Notes: generated by a model from the letters alone, not told the origin. A DNA stretch of 64,000 nt from an uncultured Prevotellaceae bacterium (GCA_900314755.1 OMWH01000010.1:45621-109620), one strand, 5' to 3'. Numbered from the stretch's first letter, positions 17,840 through 26,783 are shown. A program made the numbers and translations.

Positions 17840-19303
17840 TTACTTTTTCTTCACAGGGTCACAGGTGAGACCACAGCCGAGTTTTTTAAATATCTTGCGG
17901 TCTACCTCTGAGAGCATGACGGTAGAGTGTACCTGACAGTCACGTAACTGAGGCAATTGTGCCAGGGCGAGGCGACAACGTTCGTCACTCTCTGAGAGGA
18001 CACTCAGTGCCACCAGCACCTCATCGGTATGCAGGCGTGGGTTCTTACCACCCAGATATTCAATTTTTGTCTTCTGGATGGGCTCTATCATGCTTTGGGG
18101 AATGAGCTTCGCCTCATGGTTGATACCTGCCAGATGCTTGGTGGCATTCAACAGGAGTGCGGCACAACAGCCGAGCAAGGGTGATGACTTGGCAGTGATT
18201 AATGTGCCGTCAGCCAGTTCCATCGCTGCTGCTGTATGTCCGCTCAGCTCTTTCTTTGCCTCTGCGGCAACGGTGACACGACGATAGGCTGTCGTGATCT
18301 TCGCCTGATTGAAGAGCATGAGGATCTTGTTGACCTCGTTCTCGTTGTCAGCACCATCAGCAAGTTTGTTGGTGGCATCATAGTAGCGACGGATGATCTC
18401 ATCACGGCTGGCATTGCAGCATGCCTCGTCATCGCTGATGCAGAAACCTACCATGTTGACACCCATGTCGGTGGGTGACTTATAGGGATTCTCTCCATAG
18501 ATACCCTCAAAGAGCGCATTCAGCACAGGGAATATCTCAATGTCTCGGTTGTAGTTGATGGCTGTCTTGCCATATGCCTCCAGGTGGAACGGGTCAATCA
18601 TGTTCACATCGTTGAGGTCGGCAGTGGCTGCCTCATAGGCAATATTGACCGGATGCTTCAGGGGGAGATTCCATACGGGGAAGGTCTCAAACTTAGCATA
18701 GCCGGCACGGATGCCCCGCTTGTTCTCGTTATAGAGTTGGGAGAGACATACAGCCATCTTACCACTTCCAGGTCCGGGAGCTGTGACAATTACCAACTCG
18801 CGGGAAGTCTCGACATAATCATTCTTCCCGAAGCCGTCATCCGAGGCTATCAGTTTCACACTGTGTGGATAGCCGTCAATCAGGTAATGGACATAACTCT
18901 TGATGCCAAGACGCTCCAGACGATGGCGGAACTGGTCAGCGGCATGCTGACCGTTATAGTGGGTAATAACAACAGAGCCAACCATGAACCCTCTGCTCAT
19001 GAACTCATCACGAAGGCGTAACACGTCCTCATCGTATGTGATTCCTAAGTCAGCACGAACCTTGTTCTTCTCAATATCCTCCGCACTGATGACAATGACG
19101 ATCTCAATGCTGTCACTGATCTTGCTGAACATACGGAGTTTGGAGTCGGGCTTAAAACCCGGGAGGACACGGCTGGCATGGTGGTCGTCAAAGAGTTTGC
19201 CCCCCAGTTCCAGGTACAGTTTTCCATCAAACTGGGCGATGCGCTCCTTGATATGCTCCGACTGTATTTTGAGATATTTGTCGTTATCGAATCCTATTTT
19301 CAT
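17840..19303 (-). CDS. DUF1846 domain-containing protein, 487 aa
   Basis: The whole protein matches the DUF1846 (PF08903) family by eye: MKIGFDNDKYLKIQSEHIKER at the start, KLYLELGGKLFDDHHASRVLPGF, and a conserved middle region. Near residue 178 the stretch APGPGSGKMAVCLSQL is P-loop-like (GxGSGK), so nucleotide binding is plausible. No signal peptide; cytoplasmic. The biochemical role of the family is not established. It lies 11 nt upstream of the S9 peptidase gene and 12 nt downstream of yidC, so a run yidC-DUF1846-DPP-PBP on one transcript is likely, with the start of the mRNA at the divergent promoter near 21241. Confidence 0.9.
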   Translation of the reverse strand: MKIGFDNDKYLKIQSEHIKERIAQFDGKLYLELGGKLFDDHHASRVLPGFKPDSKLRMFSKISDSIEIVIVISAEDIEKNKVRADLGITYDEDVLRLRDEFMSRGFMVGSVVITHYNGQHAADQFRHRLERLGIKSYVHYLIDGYPHSVKLIASDDGFGKNDYVETSRELVIVTAPGPGSGKMAVCLSQLYNENKRGIRAGYAKFETFPVWNLPLKHPVNIAYEAATADLNDVNMIDPFHLEAYGKTAINYNRDIEIFPVLNALFEGIYGENPYKSPTDMGVNMVGFCISDDEACCNASRDEIIRRYYDATNKLADGADNENEVNKILMLFNQAKITTAYRRVTVAAEAKKELSGHTAAAMELADGTLITAKSSPLLGCCAALLLNATKHLAGINHEAKLIPQSMIEPIQKTKIEYLGGKNPRLHTDEVLVALSVLSESDERCRLALAQLPQLRDCQVHSTVMLSEVDRKIFKKLGCGLTCDPVKKK

Positions 19304-19315
19304 TGTATTTGTGTT

Positions 19316-21199
19316 TTATTTCTTGTATCCATTCTTACGCTGGCGCTCCAGCTCAGCCTGTTGCTTCTGCAAAGCCTCCAGACGGGCAGCAAGTCCACCC
19401 TGCTTCTTCGGGTTGTTCTTGTTCTCCTGGTACTTAGCCTCCAAGATGGCAAGCAGTTTCTCGTCATCGGTGGTCTTGCGGAGTGTCCACATGATGGCTG
19501 CGGAGAAGAACAATGAGATGAAGTAGTAGAAGTTCAGACCTGATGAGTAGTCGTTGAAGATGAAGAAGAACATCAGCGGCATAATATACATCATCCATTG
19601 CATCATTTTCATCTGTTCAGCCTGTGCGCCAATCATCTGGTCTTTCTGCTGACGCATGGAGATCCATGTGTATATCAGCTGTGCGGCACAGAACAGGATA
19701 CAGGTCAGTGACAAGTGGTCACCGATGCCCCATATATTCTGGCTCCATTCTATGATGGGGTCGTAGGTCGAGAGGTCATCCATCCACAGGAAGCTCTGTC
19801 CGCGTAACTGGATAGCATTGGGCACAAACCAGAACATGGCAATCCAGATAGGCATCTGAATGAGCATTGGCAGACAGCCACCCATGGGACTGACACCATA
19901 TTTCGAGTATAACGACATCATCTCCTGTTGCTTCTTCATCTGGTCCTCAGGCTTGTCATACTGTTTGGTAGCCTCCTCCAGTTTCGGTTTGAGCACACGC
20001 ATCTTCGCGGATGACATATAACTCTTCTTCACCATCGGGTAGGTGATGACCTTCAAAAGGATGGTGATGAGAATCAGGACGATACCCATGCTGAAGCCGA
20101 AGCTGGCAAGCCAGTCGAAGACATACAGCGTGAACCAGCGGTTGATGAGGCGGAAGAGCCACCAGCCGAGGTTAACGAGCTGTTCCAAGTCAAGGTCTTT
20201 GCCAAACTGGCTCTGCTGCTCCACATCCTGTATCAGGCGGAAGTTATTGGGACCGATATACATCTCAAACTCTGAGGGTTTTGCACCTGTCGGGTCAAAG
20301 GCAGTCTTGAGTTTGGCATCAAACTGTTTCAGATAACCCGTTCCTTTCTGGTCAAGTGTACTGATGAGGTTCGCATTACGGGCGAAATTATCCTTGGAGA
20401 TAAGGGCAATGCTGAAGAACTGGTTGCGGAAAGCCACCCAGTCGAGCTCCTCCTCGATGGTCTCATTCTCATCCGATGCCTCCGACAGGTTGTCTGTATC
20501 TCCTCCCTTAGCCTCTTTATAGAAGATAGAGGTGTAGCGGTTCTCGAACGAGAAACCCTTCTCATGCTGTCGGCAGTGGTCGTTCCACTCAATCTCCATC
20601 TCCTTGAGGGATGGTGCAAAGGCGTTAGCAAGTCCTTTCGTCTGCAGAGAGAAGCCCAGCATATAGTCCTTGCCCAGACGGTATTTCAGGATCACCTGTC
20701 CACCATTACCTGCCGTTGCCGTCATGGTGACAGTGGAGTCAGTCTGTTCTGATGGAGTGAAATACAGGTCGGCAGTGACGATATTGTCCTGCTTACCTGT
20801 CAGCATGAAGTTCAGGTTCTGGTCTTTCTCATCGAAGAGTGTCAGGTCCTTATCCTCATTGAGGTCTTTGTAGTCAAGAATCTTCGCCTTCTTGATGACA
20901 CCACCTTTGGTGTCAAGGGTCAGCTCCAGCTTGGTGTTCTTCAGCACCACTTTCTGTGAAGTACCATTCAGTGCACCATAGAAGAGGGCAGAAGAGTCCG
21001 TCTTTGCGGCTTCTTCCTTTTTCTGTTGCTCTTCAGCTTGTCGCTGTGCTGCTTTCTTTGCGTTATCCTGCTGAACGGCAGCGATAGAATCCTGTAGTCG
21101 GGCGGCTTCTATCTCCTCTTTTGACGGACTGTTATACCAACTGAATCCAATCAGTACCAGGGCAATGAGGACAAAACCGATAATCGTATCTCTATTCAT
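19316..21199 (-). CDS. yidC: Membrane protein insertase YidC
   Basis: 627-aa Bacteroidota-type YidC. An N-terminal signal-anchor helix (MNRDTIIGFVLIALVLIGF) is followed by a coiled-coil linker rich in Gln/Lys/Glu, the large periplasmic P1 beta-domain (~residues 70-330), and the conserved five-helix insertase core starting near 350 (GWWLFRLINRWFTLYVFDWL, then KKSYMSSAKMRVLKPKLEE, GVSPMGGCLPMLIQMPIWIAMFWF). The basic C-terminal tail (ERQRKNGYKK) fits ribosome binding. YidC inserts inner-membrane proteins with or without SecYEG. It is the first gene after a minus-strand promoter (TACCTTTG, 21241-21248) whose -33 element is shared with the divergent DUF3078 gene. Confidence 0.97.
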   Translation of the reverse strand: MNRDTIIGFVLIALVLIGFSWYNSPSKEEIEAARLQDSIAAVQQDNAKKAAQRQAEEQQKKEEAAKTDSSALFYGALNGTSQKVVLKNTKLELTLDTKGGVIKKAKILDYKDLNEDKDLTLFDEKDQNLNFMLTGKQDNIVTADLYFTPSEQTDSTVTMTATAGNGGQVILKYRLGKDYMLGFSLQTKGLANAFAPSLKEMEIEWNDHCRQHEKGFSFENRYTSIFYKEAKGGDTDNLSEASDENETIEEELDWVAFRNQFFSIALISKDNFARNANLISTLDQKGTGYLKQFDAKLKTAFDPTGAKPSEFEMYIGPNNFRLIQDVEQQSQFGKDLDLEQLVNLGWWLFRLINRWFTLYVFDWLASFGFSMGIVLILITILLKVITYPMVKKSYMSSAKMRVLKPKLEEATKQYDKPEDQMKKQQEMMSLYSKYGVSPMGGCLPMLIQMPIWIAMFWFVPNAIQLRGQSFLWMDDLSTYDPIIEWSQNIWGIGDHLSLTCILFCAAQLIYTWISMRQQKDQMIGAQAEQMKMMQWMMYIMPLMFFFIFNDYSSGLNFYYFISLFFSAAIMWTLRKTTDDEKLLAILEAKYQENKNNPKKQGGLAARLEALQKQQAELERQRKNGYKK

Positions 21200-21240
21200 A
21201 TTATACTTATTTATATATTATTTTATTTCCATACAAGGTG

Positions 21241-21300
21241 CAAAGGTACGAAATAATTCTCAATTATCAATTGCCAATTCTCAATTATTTCGTATCTTTG
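21241..21300. promoter_or_regulatory. Divergent promoter pair sharing a CAATTG -33 core
   Basis: Minus strand: TTG (21270-21268), 19-bp spacer, TACCTTTG (21248-21241) for yidC. Plus strand: TTG (21271-21273), 19-bp spacer, TATCTTTG (21293-21300) for the DUF3078 gene. The two TTG elements abut as the palindrome CAATTG, and the outer arms are inverted copies (gtacgaaataatt / aattatttcgta). The whole site is therefore close to a 60-bp palindrome. Confidence 0.85.
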
Positions 21301-21318
21301 CACTCAAATTAGTTTAGT

Positions 21319-22599
21319 ATGATGCGATACAAGTATATTATATTATGTGTAGCTGCCCTGTTTATGGCACAGGGAGTGAGTGCTCAGACCAATACAGAAC
21401 AGCCTATATTGGAAGAGTTGAAAGGGTATGTGGACTCCATTAAGGTGTTGCGACATCAGTTGGACTCTATACGGCAGTTGAATGACTCTTTGCGAAAGGA
21501 GACCGTCGATGCCCGTTATTATCGTTTGTTCGCCCCTGCCACTTTCTACCATTCAGGAGCTAATAAGGCGTTGTCGTTAAACCCGAATACGGGTGATGAG
21601 GTGACGGATGCCGTGGATGCTGCCATGATGAATGTCTATCTGAAGCGTCCAGACCTGGTGGTCAATACAGAGAGCCAGTTGCAGAAGACGGGGTCTGTGC
21701 GTGAGGATGTGAACAAAAAGGTAAAGCAGCATGTGGAGTTGGTGGAGCAGACCATCCCTGTTCCTGACGAGCCAGAGGTGGCACCAACAGGTATTGTGGT
21801 CACCAAACCCAATTTCTGGAAGTTTAAGGGTGACGGTTTCCTGCAGTTCTTACAGAACTATGTGTCTGGCAACTGGCATAAGGGCGGAGAGAGTAACTAT
21901 TCCGCAGTGGGTGCCGTGACCCTGGAGCTGAACTATAACGACAAGGACAAATACCTTTTCGAGAATAAGTTGGAGATGAAGCTGGGTTTCCAGATTTCCC
22001 CATCAGACACTGTTCATAAATTCAAAACTAATAATGACGTGTTACGTCTGACCAGTAAACTGGGTGTTCATGCATCCAAGAAATGGTATTACAGTTTCCA
22101 AGTGCTTGCCTATACGCAGTTTGCCAAGGGTCTGAAGGCAAATGATGCGTTTGTGTATTCCGATTTCTTCTCACCCTTCGACCTGAATGTCGGTATTGGT
22201 ATGGAGTATAAGGTGAATGCCCTTCACAGTAAGCTGACGGGTACGCTGAATTTCCTGCCCCTTGCCTATAACCTCCGTTATGTGGGACGTTCCAGCTTGT
22301 TTGACAGAAATGGTATGGACGACCGACACACCAAGCATGAGTTTGGTGCCCGGTTCACGGGTGATGTCCAGTGGAAGATACTTGATCAGGTGATGTGGAA
22401 GAGTCGTTTGTATGCCTATACCTCCTATAAGCGTATGGTAGTAGAGTGGGAAAACCAGATTGAGTTTAAGGTAACCAAATATATCTCAGCGAACGTGTTC
22501 TTGTATCCTCGCTTCGACGACTCAGGAACGCGTCATGATATCCATGGCTACTGGCAGTTTATGGAATACAGCTCATTGGGACTGAGCTACACGTTCTAA
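21319..22599 (+). CDS. DUF3078 domain-containing outer-membrane protein, 426 aa
   Basis: Signal peptide (first ~23 residues, ending GVSAQ), a short heptad-like helix (LEELKGYVDSIKVLRHQLDSIRQLNDSLRKE, coiled coil, ~30-60), then a DUF3078 domain from about residue 165: FWKFKGDGFLQFLQNYVSGNWHKGGESNYS, followed by alternating strands ending in YSSLGLSYTF with a terminal Phe. This is the pattern of a beta-barrel in the outer membrane. The family is widespread in Bacteroidota and unassigned in function. It has its own promoter with an 18-nt leader and is divergent from yidC. Coiled coil plus barrel suggests that the N-terminus may touch the periplasm or oligomerise. Confidence 0.9.
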   Translation: MMRYKYIILCVAALFMAQGVSAQTNTEQPILEELKGYVDSIKVLRHQLDSIRQLNDSLRKETVDARYYRLFAPATFYHSGANKALSLNPNTGDEVTDAVDAAMMNVYLKRPDLVVNTESQLQKTGSVREDVNKKVKQHVELVEQTIPVPDEPEVAPTGIVVTKPNFWKFKGDGFLQFLQNYVSGNWHKGGESNYSAVGAVTLELNYNDKDKYLFENKLEMKLGFQISPSDTVHKFKTNNDVLRLTSKLGVHASKKWYYSFQVLAYTQFAKGLKANDAFVYSDFFSPFDLNVGIGMEYKVNALHSKLTGTLNFLPLAYNLRYVGRSSLFDRNGMDDRHTKHEFGARFTGDVQWKILDQVMWKSRLYAYTSYKRMVVEWENQIEFKVTKYISANVFLYPRFDDSGTRHDIHGYWQFMEYSSLGLSYTF

Positions 22600-22608
22600 A
22601 TAAATTTT

Positions 22609-22695
22609 CCCCCTAAGTTAGGGGGAATAAAAAGGGGTCTGAACAGGCTTTCATGTCAACTTGTTCAGACCCCTCTGTCTCCCCTAACTTAGGGG
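22609..22695. terminator. Nested bidirectional terminator hairpins
   Basis: Three hairpins in the gap between convergent genes: CCCCCTAA-G-TTAGGGGG (22609-22625), a 13-bp perfect stem AGGGGTCTGAACA/TGTTCAGACCCCT with a 16-nt loop (22633-22674), and CCCCTAA-C-TTAGGGG (22681-22695). Read on the minus strand, the large stem is followed by TTTTT, a proper intrinsic terminator for the DUF1573 gene. The small hairpins are near-copies of each other. Confidence 0.85.
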
Positions 22696-22702
22696 AGCAA
22701 AA

Positions 22703-23092
22703 TTATTTCGCTTCCGTCATATCACCTTCAATATACAGACGGGTCATCTCCACCGCCCCATTGGTGCGTACGGTAATAGACTTCTTGAAATGACCAGGGA
22801 ACTTACCTGTTCCGTTGTAAGTCACTTTAATCTCACCCTTCTCACCAGGCTGTACGGGAGTCTTGGTGTACTCAGGCACCGTGCATCCGCAGGAGGCAAT
22901 AGCCTGATTGATAACTAACGGTTGCTCACCAATATTCGTATAGGTAAAGGTGCAACTGACTTTCGGCTCTTTCTCTGAGAAGGTACCGAAGTTATGGGTC
23001 GTCTTGTCAAACTTGATCTGAGCAGGCTTCTGTGCCATGACAGCTGTCATACCACAAACCAGCATCAGGGTCATCATGATTATCTTTTTCAT
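22703..23092 (-). CDS. DUF1573 domain-containing secreted protein, 129 aa
   Basis: Signal peptide (residues 1-20, ending AVMAQ) and a single DUF1573 domain (PF07610): IKFDKTTHNFGTFSEKEP, FTYTNIGEQPLVINQAIASCGCTVPEY, GEIKVTYNGTGKFPGHFKKSITV. The SCGCT motif with its pair of cysteines is the hallmark of the family; the fold is an immunoglobulin/MSP-like beta-sandwich. It is periplasmic or surface exposed; function is not established. A minus-strand TACTTTTG (-7 type, 23126-23133) lies 33 nt before the ATG, and strong hairpins follow the stop, so it is a single-gene unit. Confidence 0.92.
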   Translation of the reverse strand: MKKIIMMTLMLVCGMTAVMAQKPAQIKFDKTTHNFGTFSEKEPKVSCTFTYTNIGEQPLVINQAIASCGCTVPEYTKTPVQPGEKGEIKVTYNGTGKFPGHFKKSITVRTNGAVEMTRLYIEGDMTEAK

Positions 23093-23125
23093 CCTTTTTA
23101 TTATTTATAGTCTATAAAACGCTAC

Positions 23126-23133
23126 AAAAGTAA
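23126..23133 (-). promoter_or_regulatory. Promoter -7 element for the DUF1573 gene
   Basis: TACTTTTG on the minus strand fits TAnnTTTG and lies 33 nt upstream of the DUF1573 ATG. No clear -33 element was found. Confidence 0.55.
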
Positions 23134-23235
23134 GCCTTTTCCTCCACACTTGTATCATTTGAGGTTTGATTTTTAACAAATTTAATAATTAATTTTGGAA
23201 GTTGATGATAAAAGCCGCATTTTTAACGCTAAAAG

Positions 23236-23267
23236 TTTGGGGGTTAACAATTATTTGATTACCTTTG
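23236..23267 (+). promoter_or_regulatory. Promoter of the fimbrial accessory operon
   Basis: TTTG (23236-23239), 20-bp spacer, TACCTTTG (23260-23267), a full Bacteroidota promoter, 25 nt before the ATG of the DUF3575 gene. The stretch upstream to 23134 is AT-rich with no gene. Confidence 0.8.
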
Positions 23268-23292
23268 CTACCGAACTACTACTGATTAGACA

Positions 23293-23970
23293 ATGGTGAA
23301 CGAAGTGTTCTCGGACACAGAAGCGAATTTAAATTCCTTTGTGAAGGCAGTAAGGTTACTCACTGCCCTCCTTGTCACATTGTTGTTCATCCCCGTGTCT
23401 GGCGAGGCACAGTCTCGTATCACACCCTGTAATCTGGCGGTCAAGACCAACTTGGCGTATGATGCCCTGGGGGCACCGTCATTAGGGATGGAGATAGAGG
23501 TGGGGAAGAGATGGTCTGTCGCTGCCACCGCTGCTTATAAGTGGGGCGGCACATGGGCTTGGAAAGACCAAGTGCATATAACGACAGCGGACATCTCGTT
23601 GAATTATTGGACAAAGAAAACGGATCGTGCCGTATGGCAGGGACTGCATGTCGGTCCTTATGTGGCGCTTTATCGCTATGACTTCCTCTTCGGCAGTAAG
23701 GGCGAGCAGGCGAAGATCAACTGGGGTGCTGGTGTCACTTGTGGCTACTCGCTGCCTGTCAGTCGTTACTTCAGCTTCGACTTCGTCATCGGACTCGGTT
23801 ATGTCGGGGGAAAGTACAAGAAGTATGAGGTCAGCGACGACAGCTACCGCCATAACGTATGGACTGCCGACAAGGTGCGCCATTATGTGGGACCTACCAA
23901 ACTGGAAGTGTCGCTGGTATGGCATGTCTGTGGCGGATGCCCTAAGATGCAGAGAGGAGGCTCACGATGA
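23293..23970 (+). CDS. DUF3575 domain-containing fimbrial accessory protein, 225 aa
   Basis: Contains the DUF3575 (PF12099) pattern: VKTNLAYDALGAPSLGMEIEVGKRWSV, DISLNYWTKKTDRAVWQGLHVGPYV, YRYDFLFGSKGEQA and a terminal strand KLEVSLVWHV. The N-terminus is longer than usual: a polar stretch of ~17 residues precedes the hydrophobic segment (LLTALLVTLLFIPVSGEAQ), but no better start codon fits, and the promoter leaves a 25-nt leader to this ATG. It is probably an outer-membrane barrel. In Bacteroidales, DUF3575 genes lie at the head of fimbrillin (type V pilus) operons beside DUF5119 lipoproteins, as here. It overlaps the next gene by 4 nt (ATGA). Confidence 0.88.
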   Translation: MVNEVFSDTEANLNSFVKAVRLLTALLVTLLFIPVSGEAQSRITPCNLAVKTNLAYDALGAPSLGMEIEVGKRWSVAATAAYKWGGTWAWKDQVHITTADISLNYWTKKTDRAVWQGLHVGPYVALYRYDFLFGSKGEQAKINWGAGVTCGYSLPVSRYFSFDFVIGLGYVGGKYKKYEVSDDSYRHNVWTADKVRHYVGPTKLEVSLVWHVCGGCPKMQRGGSR

Positions 23971-24950
23971 GGTGGCGTCCTGCTTTGGCAGCACTATGCT
24001 GCGCTATGATGCTCTGCTCATGTGATGCAGACCTCCGTGACCTGTGTTACGACCATAGTCATGCGACAAACCTGAATGTGGTCTTCGACTGGCAGATGGC
24101 TCCTGAGATGCAACCTTCTGGAATGACAGTATTGTTCTATAGGGTGGAGCAGGTGACGGGAGAACCGGAACGCTACGACTTCGCAGGACACGAGGGGGGC
24201 TCGGCAAGACTGGTCAACGACAGCTACCGCGCGGTGGCATATAACTATGACACGGAGGCGATACGCTATCAGGGGATGGACAATCCCTATTTGCTGGAGG
24301 CGTACACCCGTCTGTCCAGTGTGGAGGAGGGTACTCAGATGGCGTCGTTTACACGTGGTGTCAGTATGCCGAGGGCAGCAGGCACGGAGGAGGAGCCTGT
24401 CATTCTGGAACCTGACCCGCTGTGTGGGGTAGGGTGTGAGACGTTCACACTGAAGGGTAATGACTCTCAACGACTTGTCATGCAGCCGGATATGCGTACC
24501 AAGGAGGTGTCGATCATCATCCGTAACGTGCCGAACCTGAAGTACACAGGACAGTTTGGCGGGGCACTATCAGGACTTGCGGCTTCTGTCTATATGGTGT
24601 CGGGCGAACTGGGTGACAATGTGGTGACGGAGACGTTCACGGGGCATGTCGTCGATGAGACGACCATCGAGATGCACGTCCGTATCTTCGGACACTGTCC
24701 GAGGGGGCATCAGGGAGAGTATAACCAGCATCTGCTCACCGTCTATGCCATCCTTGCGGACGACAGCAAGTGGTACTACACACAGGATGTGACGAGCCAG
24801 ATGCACGACTGGTCGCAAAACCCGGAGGATGCGGAGGAGATTGTCATCACCCTCGATGAACTGCCGCTCCCCAAACCGATTGTTAACGGCTCTGGTTTCC
24901 AGCCTACCATAGATGGCTGGCAGGGCATCGAGATTGACGTGGGGATGTAA
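23967..24950 (+). CDS. DUF5119 domain-containing lipoprotein (fimbrial locus), 327 aa
   Basis: Lipoprotein signal with lipobox MLCSC (Cys19), followed by DADLRDLCYDHSH, NVVFDWQMAPEMQPSGMTVLFYRV and long beta-rich segments, matching the DUF5119 family. These lipoproteins are found with DUF3575 and fimbrillin genes; by analogy with Mfa2/FimB-type proteins they may anchor or terminate the pilus at the outer membrane, but that is inferred from context. The domain has a second half (~170-320) with beta-sandwich-like strands and an Asp/Glu-rich end (LPLPKPIVNG). It is translationally coupled to DUF3575 and followed 66 nt later by the first fimbrillin gene. Confidence 0.85.
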   Translation: MRWRPALAALCCAMMLCSCDADLRDLCYDHSHATNLNVVFDWQMAPEMQPSGMTVLFYRVEQVTGEPERYDFAGHEGGSARLVNDSYRAVAYNYDTEAIRYQGMDNPYLLEAYTRLSSVEEGTQMASFTRGVSMPRAAGTEEEPVILEPDPLCGVGCETFTLKGNDSQRLVMQPDMRTKEVSIIIRNVPNLKYTGQFGGALSGLAASVYMVSGELGDNVVTETFTGHVVDETTIEMHVRIFGHCPRGHQGEYNQHLLTVYAILADDSKWYYTQDVTSQMHDWSQNPEDAEEIVITLDELPLPKPIVNGSGFQPTIDGWQGIEIDVGM

Positions 24951-25016
24951 TGGAAAACAACTACTACACAATATATTTCAAGAAATTAAGAATGTAATAA
25001 TAACAAAAACTTTAGA

Positions 25017-26327
25017 ATGATGAAAAAGAACAATTTATTAATCCTTGCAGTCGCAGCCTTAGGCTTCGCCGCTTGTACAAATGATGAGACAACAGCGGTT
25101 AATGAGAAACTCGCTGAGTCTAATGAGATTAGCTTCAGGGCGCTTAATAATGGATTGATGCGTGGAGCTGATGAACACTTCGATGCAGCTAATGACCAAT
25201 TTGCAGTAACCGCTTTCAGAAAGGGCGAAACAACTTCTCCTTATTTTAACAATGTCACTTTCAAAACTACTGATGGTGCGACATTTACATCAGGAGACGG
25301 CAGCAAGTACTACTGGCCAAGCTCTACAAATCTTGACTTCTATGCTTATGCTCCGCTATCTACAGAGGTTGGGGGAAGTGGTAGTGCTGCTGTAACACGC
25401 AATGATTACAACAATTTCACTGTTACTCCTGGCACAGCCGTTCCCTACCAGCCAGACCTTGTCTATGCTGTAACAAGGAACAGGGGTAAGGCAACAACAG
25501 ACCAAACAGGAGGACATGTAATACCAACTGCAACTGGTGTTACGATTAACTTCCGTCATGCTGAGTCTAAGGTTGCAATTAAACTGGCTAACTCCAATAA
25601 AAACCTTAAAATTACTGTTGGCGATGTTTCTATCGGTAATCTGAGAGGTTCTGAGACCTTTACTTGGAATGGTGTAACAGATGGTACTACGCCTGTAGCT
25701 GCTGCTTCTGCCGATACAGACGGACAGTACACAAGTGGTACTCTCACATATCTCAACGGTACTTGGACTGCAACATCAACCCAAACATCTGCTTATTCTG
25801 TGACAATGGAGTCTGATGCTTCTTATAATGTGTTTAATGGAATTGTTGCAGCGAAGAATTTGTATTCTGCTGATGCCAGTGCGCCGAATTATGATATGAT
25901 CCTGATTCCTCAGGCACTTAAAGTTGAAACAACATATTACAATGCTGGTTCAGCAGCTGTTGGTGATCTATTTAAAGGAGCATACATTACAGTTAAGATA
26001 AAGATTCAGAACTCAGCAGGGAGTGCTGATGAGTATATTGTTGGTTCAGCATTAGGTGGTGGTTCTGGAGAAGATGCTAATGGATACATTACTGCTATGT
26101 GGCCTTTGACAACTCTTACTTGGTTGCCTGGTCATAAGTACACCTATACAATAGATCTCGCTGGTGGTGGCTATTATACAACTAACAAGGATGACTCCTC
26201 AGACCTTGATCCAATTCTCGAAGGTGCAGAGATTAAGTTCGTTTCTGTAACGGTTGATGATTGGGGTGCAGGTGATGCAACAAGTGTTTACACAGGTACA
26301 CCAGCTTCTACTCCAGTTGTACCTTGA
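25017..26327 (+). CDS. Fimbrillin family lipoprotein, 436 aa
   Basis: Lipobox GFAAC (Cys20), then an N-terminal domain with ISFRALNN and AVTAFRKG, the KYYWPSSTNLDFYAYAP motif and GVTINFRHAESKVAIKL, all typical of the fimbrillin/Mfa-like superfamily (PF13149). Type V pilin subunits of this kind are exported as lipoproteins, cleaved, and polymerised by donor-strand exchange. The C-terminal half has many Gly/Ser/Thr strands (ALGGGSGEDANGY, GHKYTYTIDLAGGG) and ends with a flexible tail TGTPASTPVVP. Codon use is AT-richer and more biased to GCT/GTT/ACT than the preceding two genes, suggesting high expression or separate origin. Three terminator-like hairpins follow within 160 bp. Confidence 0.9.
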   Translation: MMKKNNLLILAVAALGFAACTNDETTAVNEKLAESNEISFRALNNGLMRGADEHFDAANDQFAVTAFRKGETTSPYFNNVTFKTTDGATFTSGDGSKYYWPSSTNLDFYAYAPLSTEVGGSGSAAVTRNDYNNFTVTPGTAVPYQPDLVYAVTRNRGKATTDQTGGHVIPTATGVTINFRHAESKVAIKLANSNKNLKITVGDVSIGNLRGSETFTWNGVTDGTTPVAAASADTDGQYTSGTLTYLNGTWTATSTQTSAYSVTMESDASYNVFNGIVAAKNLYSADASAPNYDMILIPQALKVETTYYNAGSAAVGDLFKGAYITVKIKIQNSAGSADEYIVGSALGGGSGEDANGYITAMWPLTTLTWLPGHKYTYTIDLAGGGYYTTNKDDSSDLDPILEGAEIKFVSVTVDDWGAGDATSVYTGTPASTPVVP

Positions 26328-26369
26328 TCACAGGGGGACTCCTCCTTTAAAATCGAAGATCAATAATAT

Positions 26370-26403
26370 AACCTCGTTGGGATGATTCCTAACGAGGTTT
26401 TTT
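26370..26403 (+). terminator. Intrinsic terminator after fimbrillin 1
   Basis: Stem ACCTCGTT/AACGAGGT with a 12-nt loop and a run of T, 43 nt after the fimbrillin stop. The surrounding ~80 bp (26334-26414) recurs at 26800-26885. Confidence 0.88.
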
Positions 26404-26451
26404 ATTTCGCAACACAGGGTAACAAAGGAGTACCTTCTATCACTTGTTCGT

Positions 26452-26486
26452 CTCACACGGGGACTGTCCCCCCGTGTGAGGTTTTT
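26452..26486 (+). terminator. Second terminator hairpin between the fimbrillin genes
   Basis: An 11-bp perfect stem (CTCACACGGGG/CCCCGTGTGAG) with a 7-nt loop, followed by GTTTTT. It lies just upstream of the promoter of the DUF2442 gene. Confidence 0.85.
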
Positions 26487-26495
26487 CATTATTTG

Positions 26496-26527
26496 TTTGG
26501 CAGTTTGGAAAATTCTTTGTATTTTTG
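26496..26527 (+). promoter_or_regulatory. Promoter of the DUF2442 gene
   Basis: TTTG (26496-26499), 20-bp spacer, TATTTTTG (26520-26527), 19 nt before the ATG at 26547. Confidence 0.75.
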
Positions 26528-26546
26528 CATTGTATAGTTATAAACT

Positions 26547-26783
26547 ATGTTTATAGAAGTAGTTAAGGCAGAATATCTGGATGGCTATAGGCTGAGCCTG
26601 CTATTCAATAACGGAGAGAGAAGAATTGTTGATTTAAGCAACTCCTTGAAGGGTATTGTGTTTGCACCACTGAAGGATATTAATTACTTCAAGAATTTTA
26701 CTATTAAATTCAATACCGTTGAATGGGAAAATGGGGCAGACTTCGCCCCTGAATATCTCTATGAGATAGGAACAGCATCATAA
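26547..26783 (+). CDS. DUF2442 domain-containing protein, 78 aa
   Basis: A small cytoplasmic protein that matches DUF2442 (PF10387) over nearly its full length: FIEVVKAEYLDGYRLSLLFNNGERRIVDLSNSLKG, VFAPLKDINYFKNFTIKFNTVEWENGADFAPEYLYEIG. DUF2442 proteins often sit next to DUF4160 proteins in toxin-antitoxin-like pairs, but no DUF4160 partner is seen here. The gene has its own promoter and lies in the middle of a fimbrial locus, between two imperfect copies of an ~80-bp terminator segment, so it looks like a later insertion. Function unknown. Confidence 0.85.
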   Translation: MFIEVVKAEYLDGYRLSLLFNNGERRIVDLSNSLKGIVFAPLKDINYFKNFTIKFNTVEWENGADFAPEYLYEIGTAS

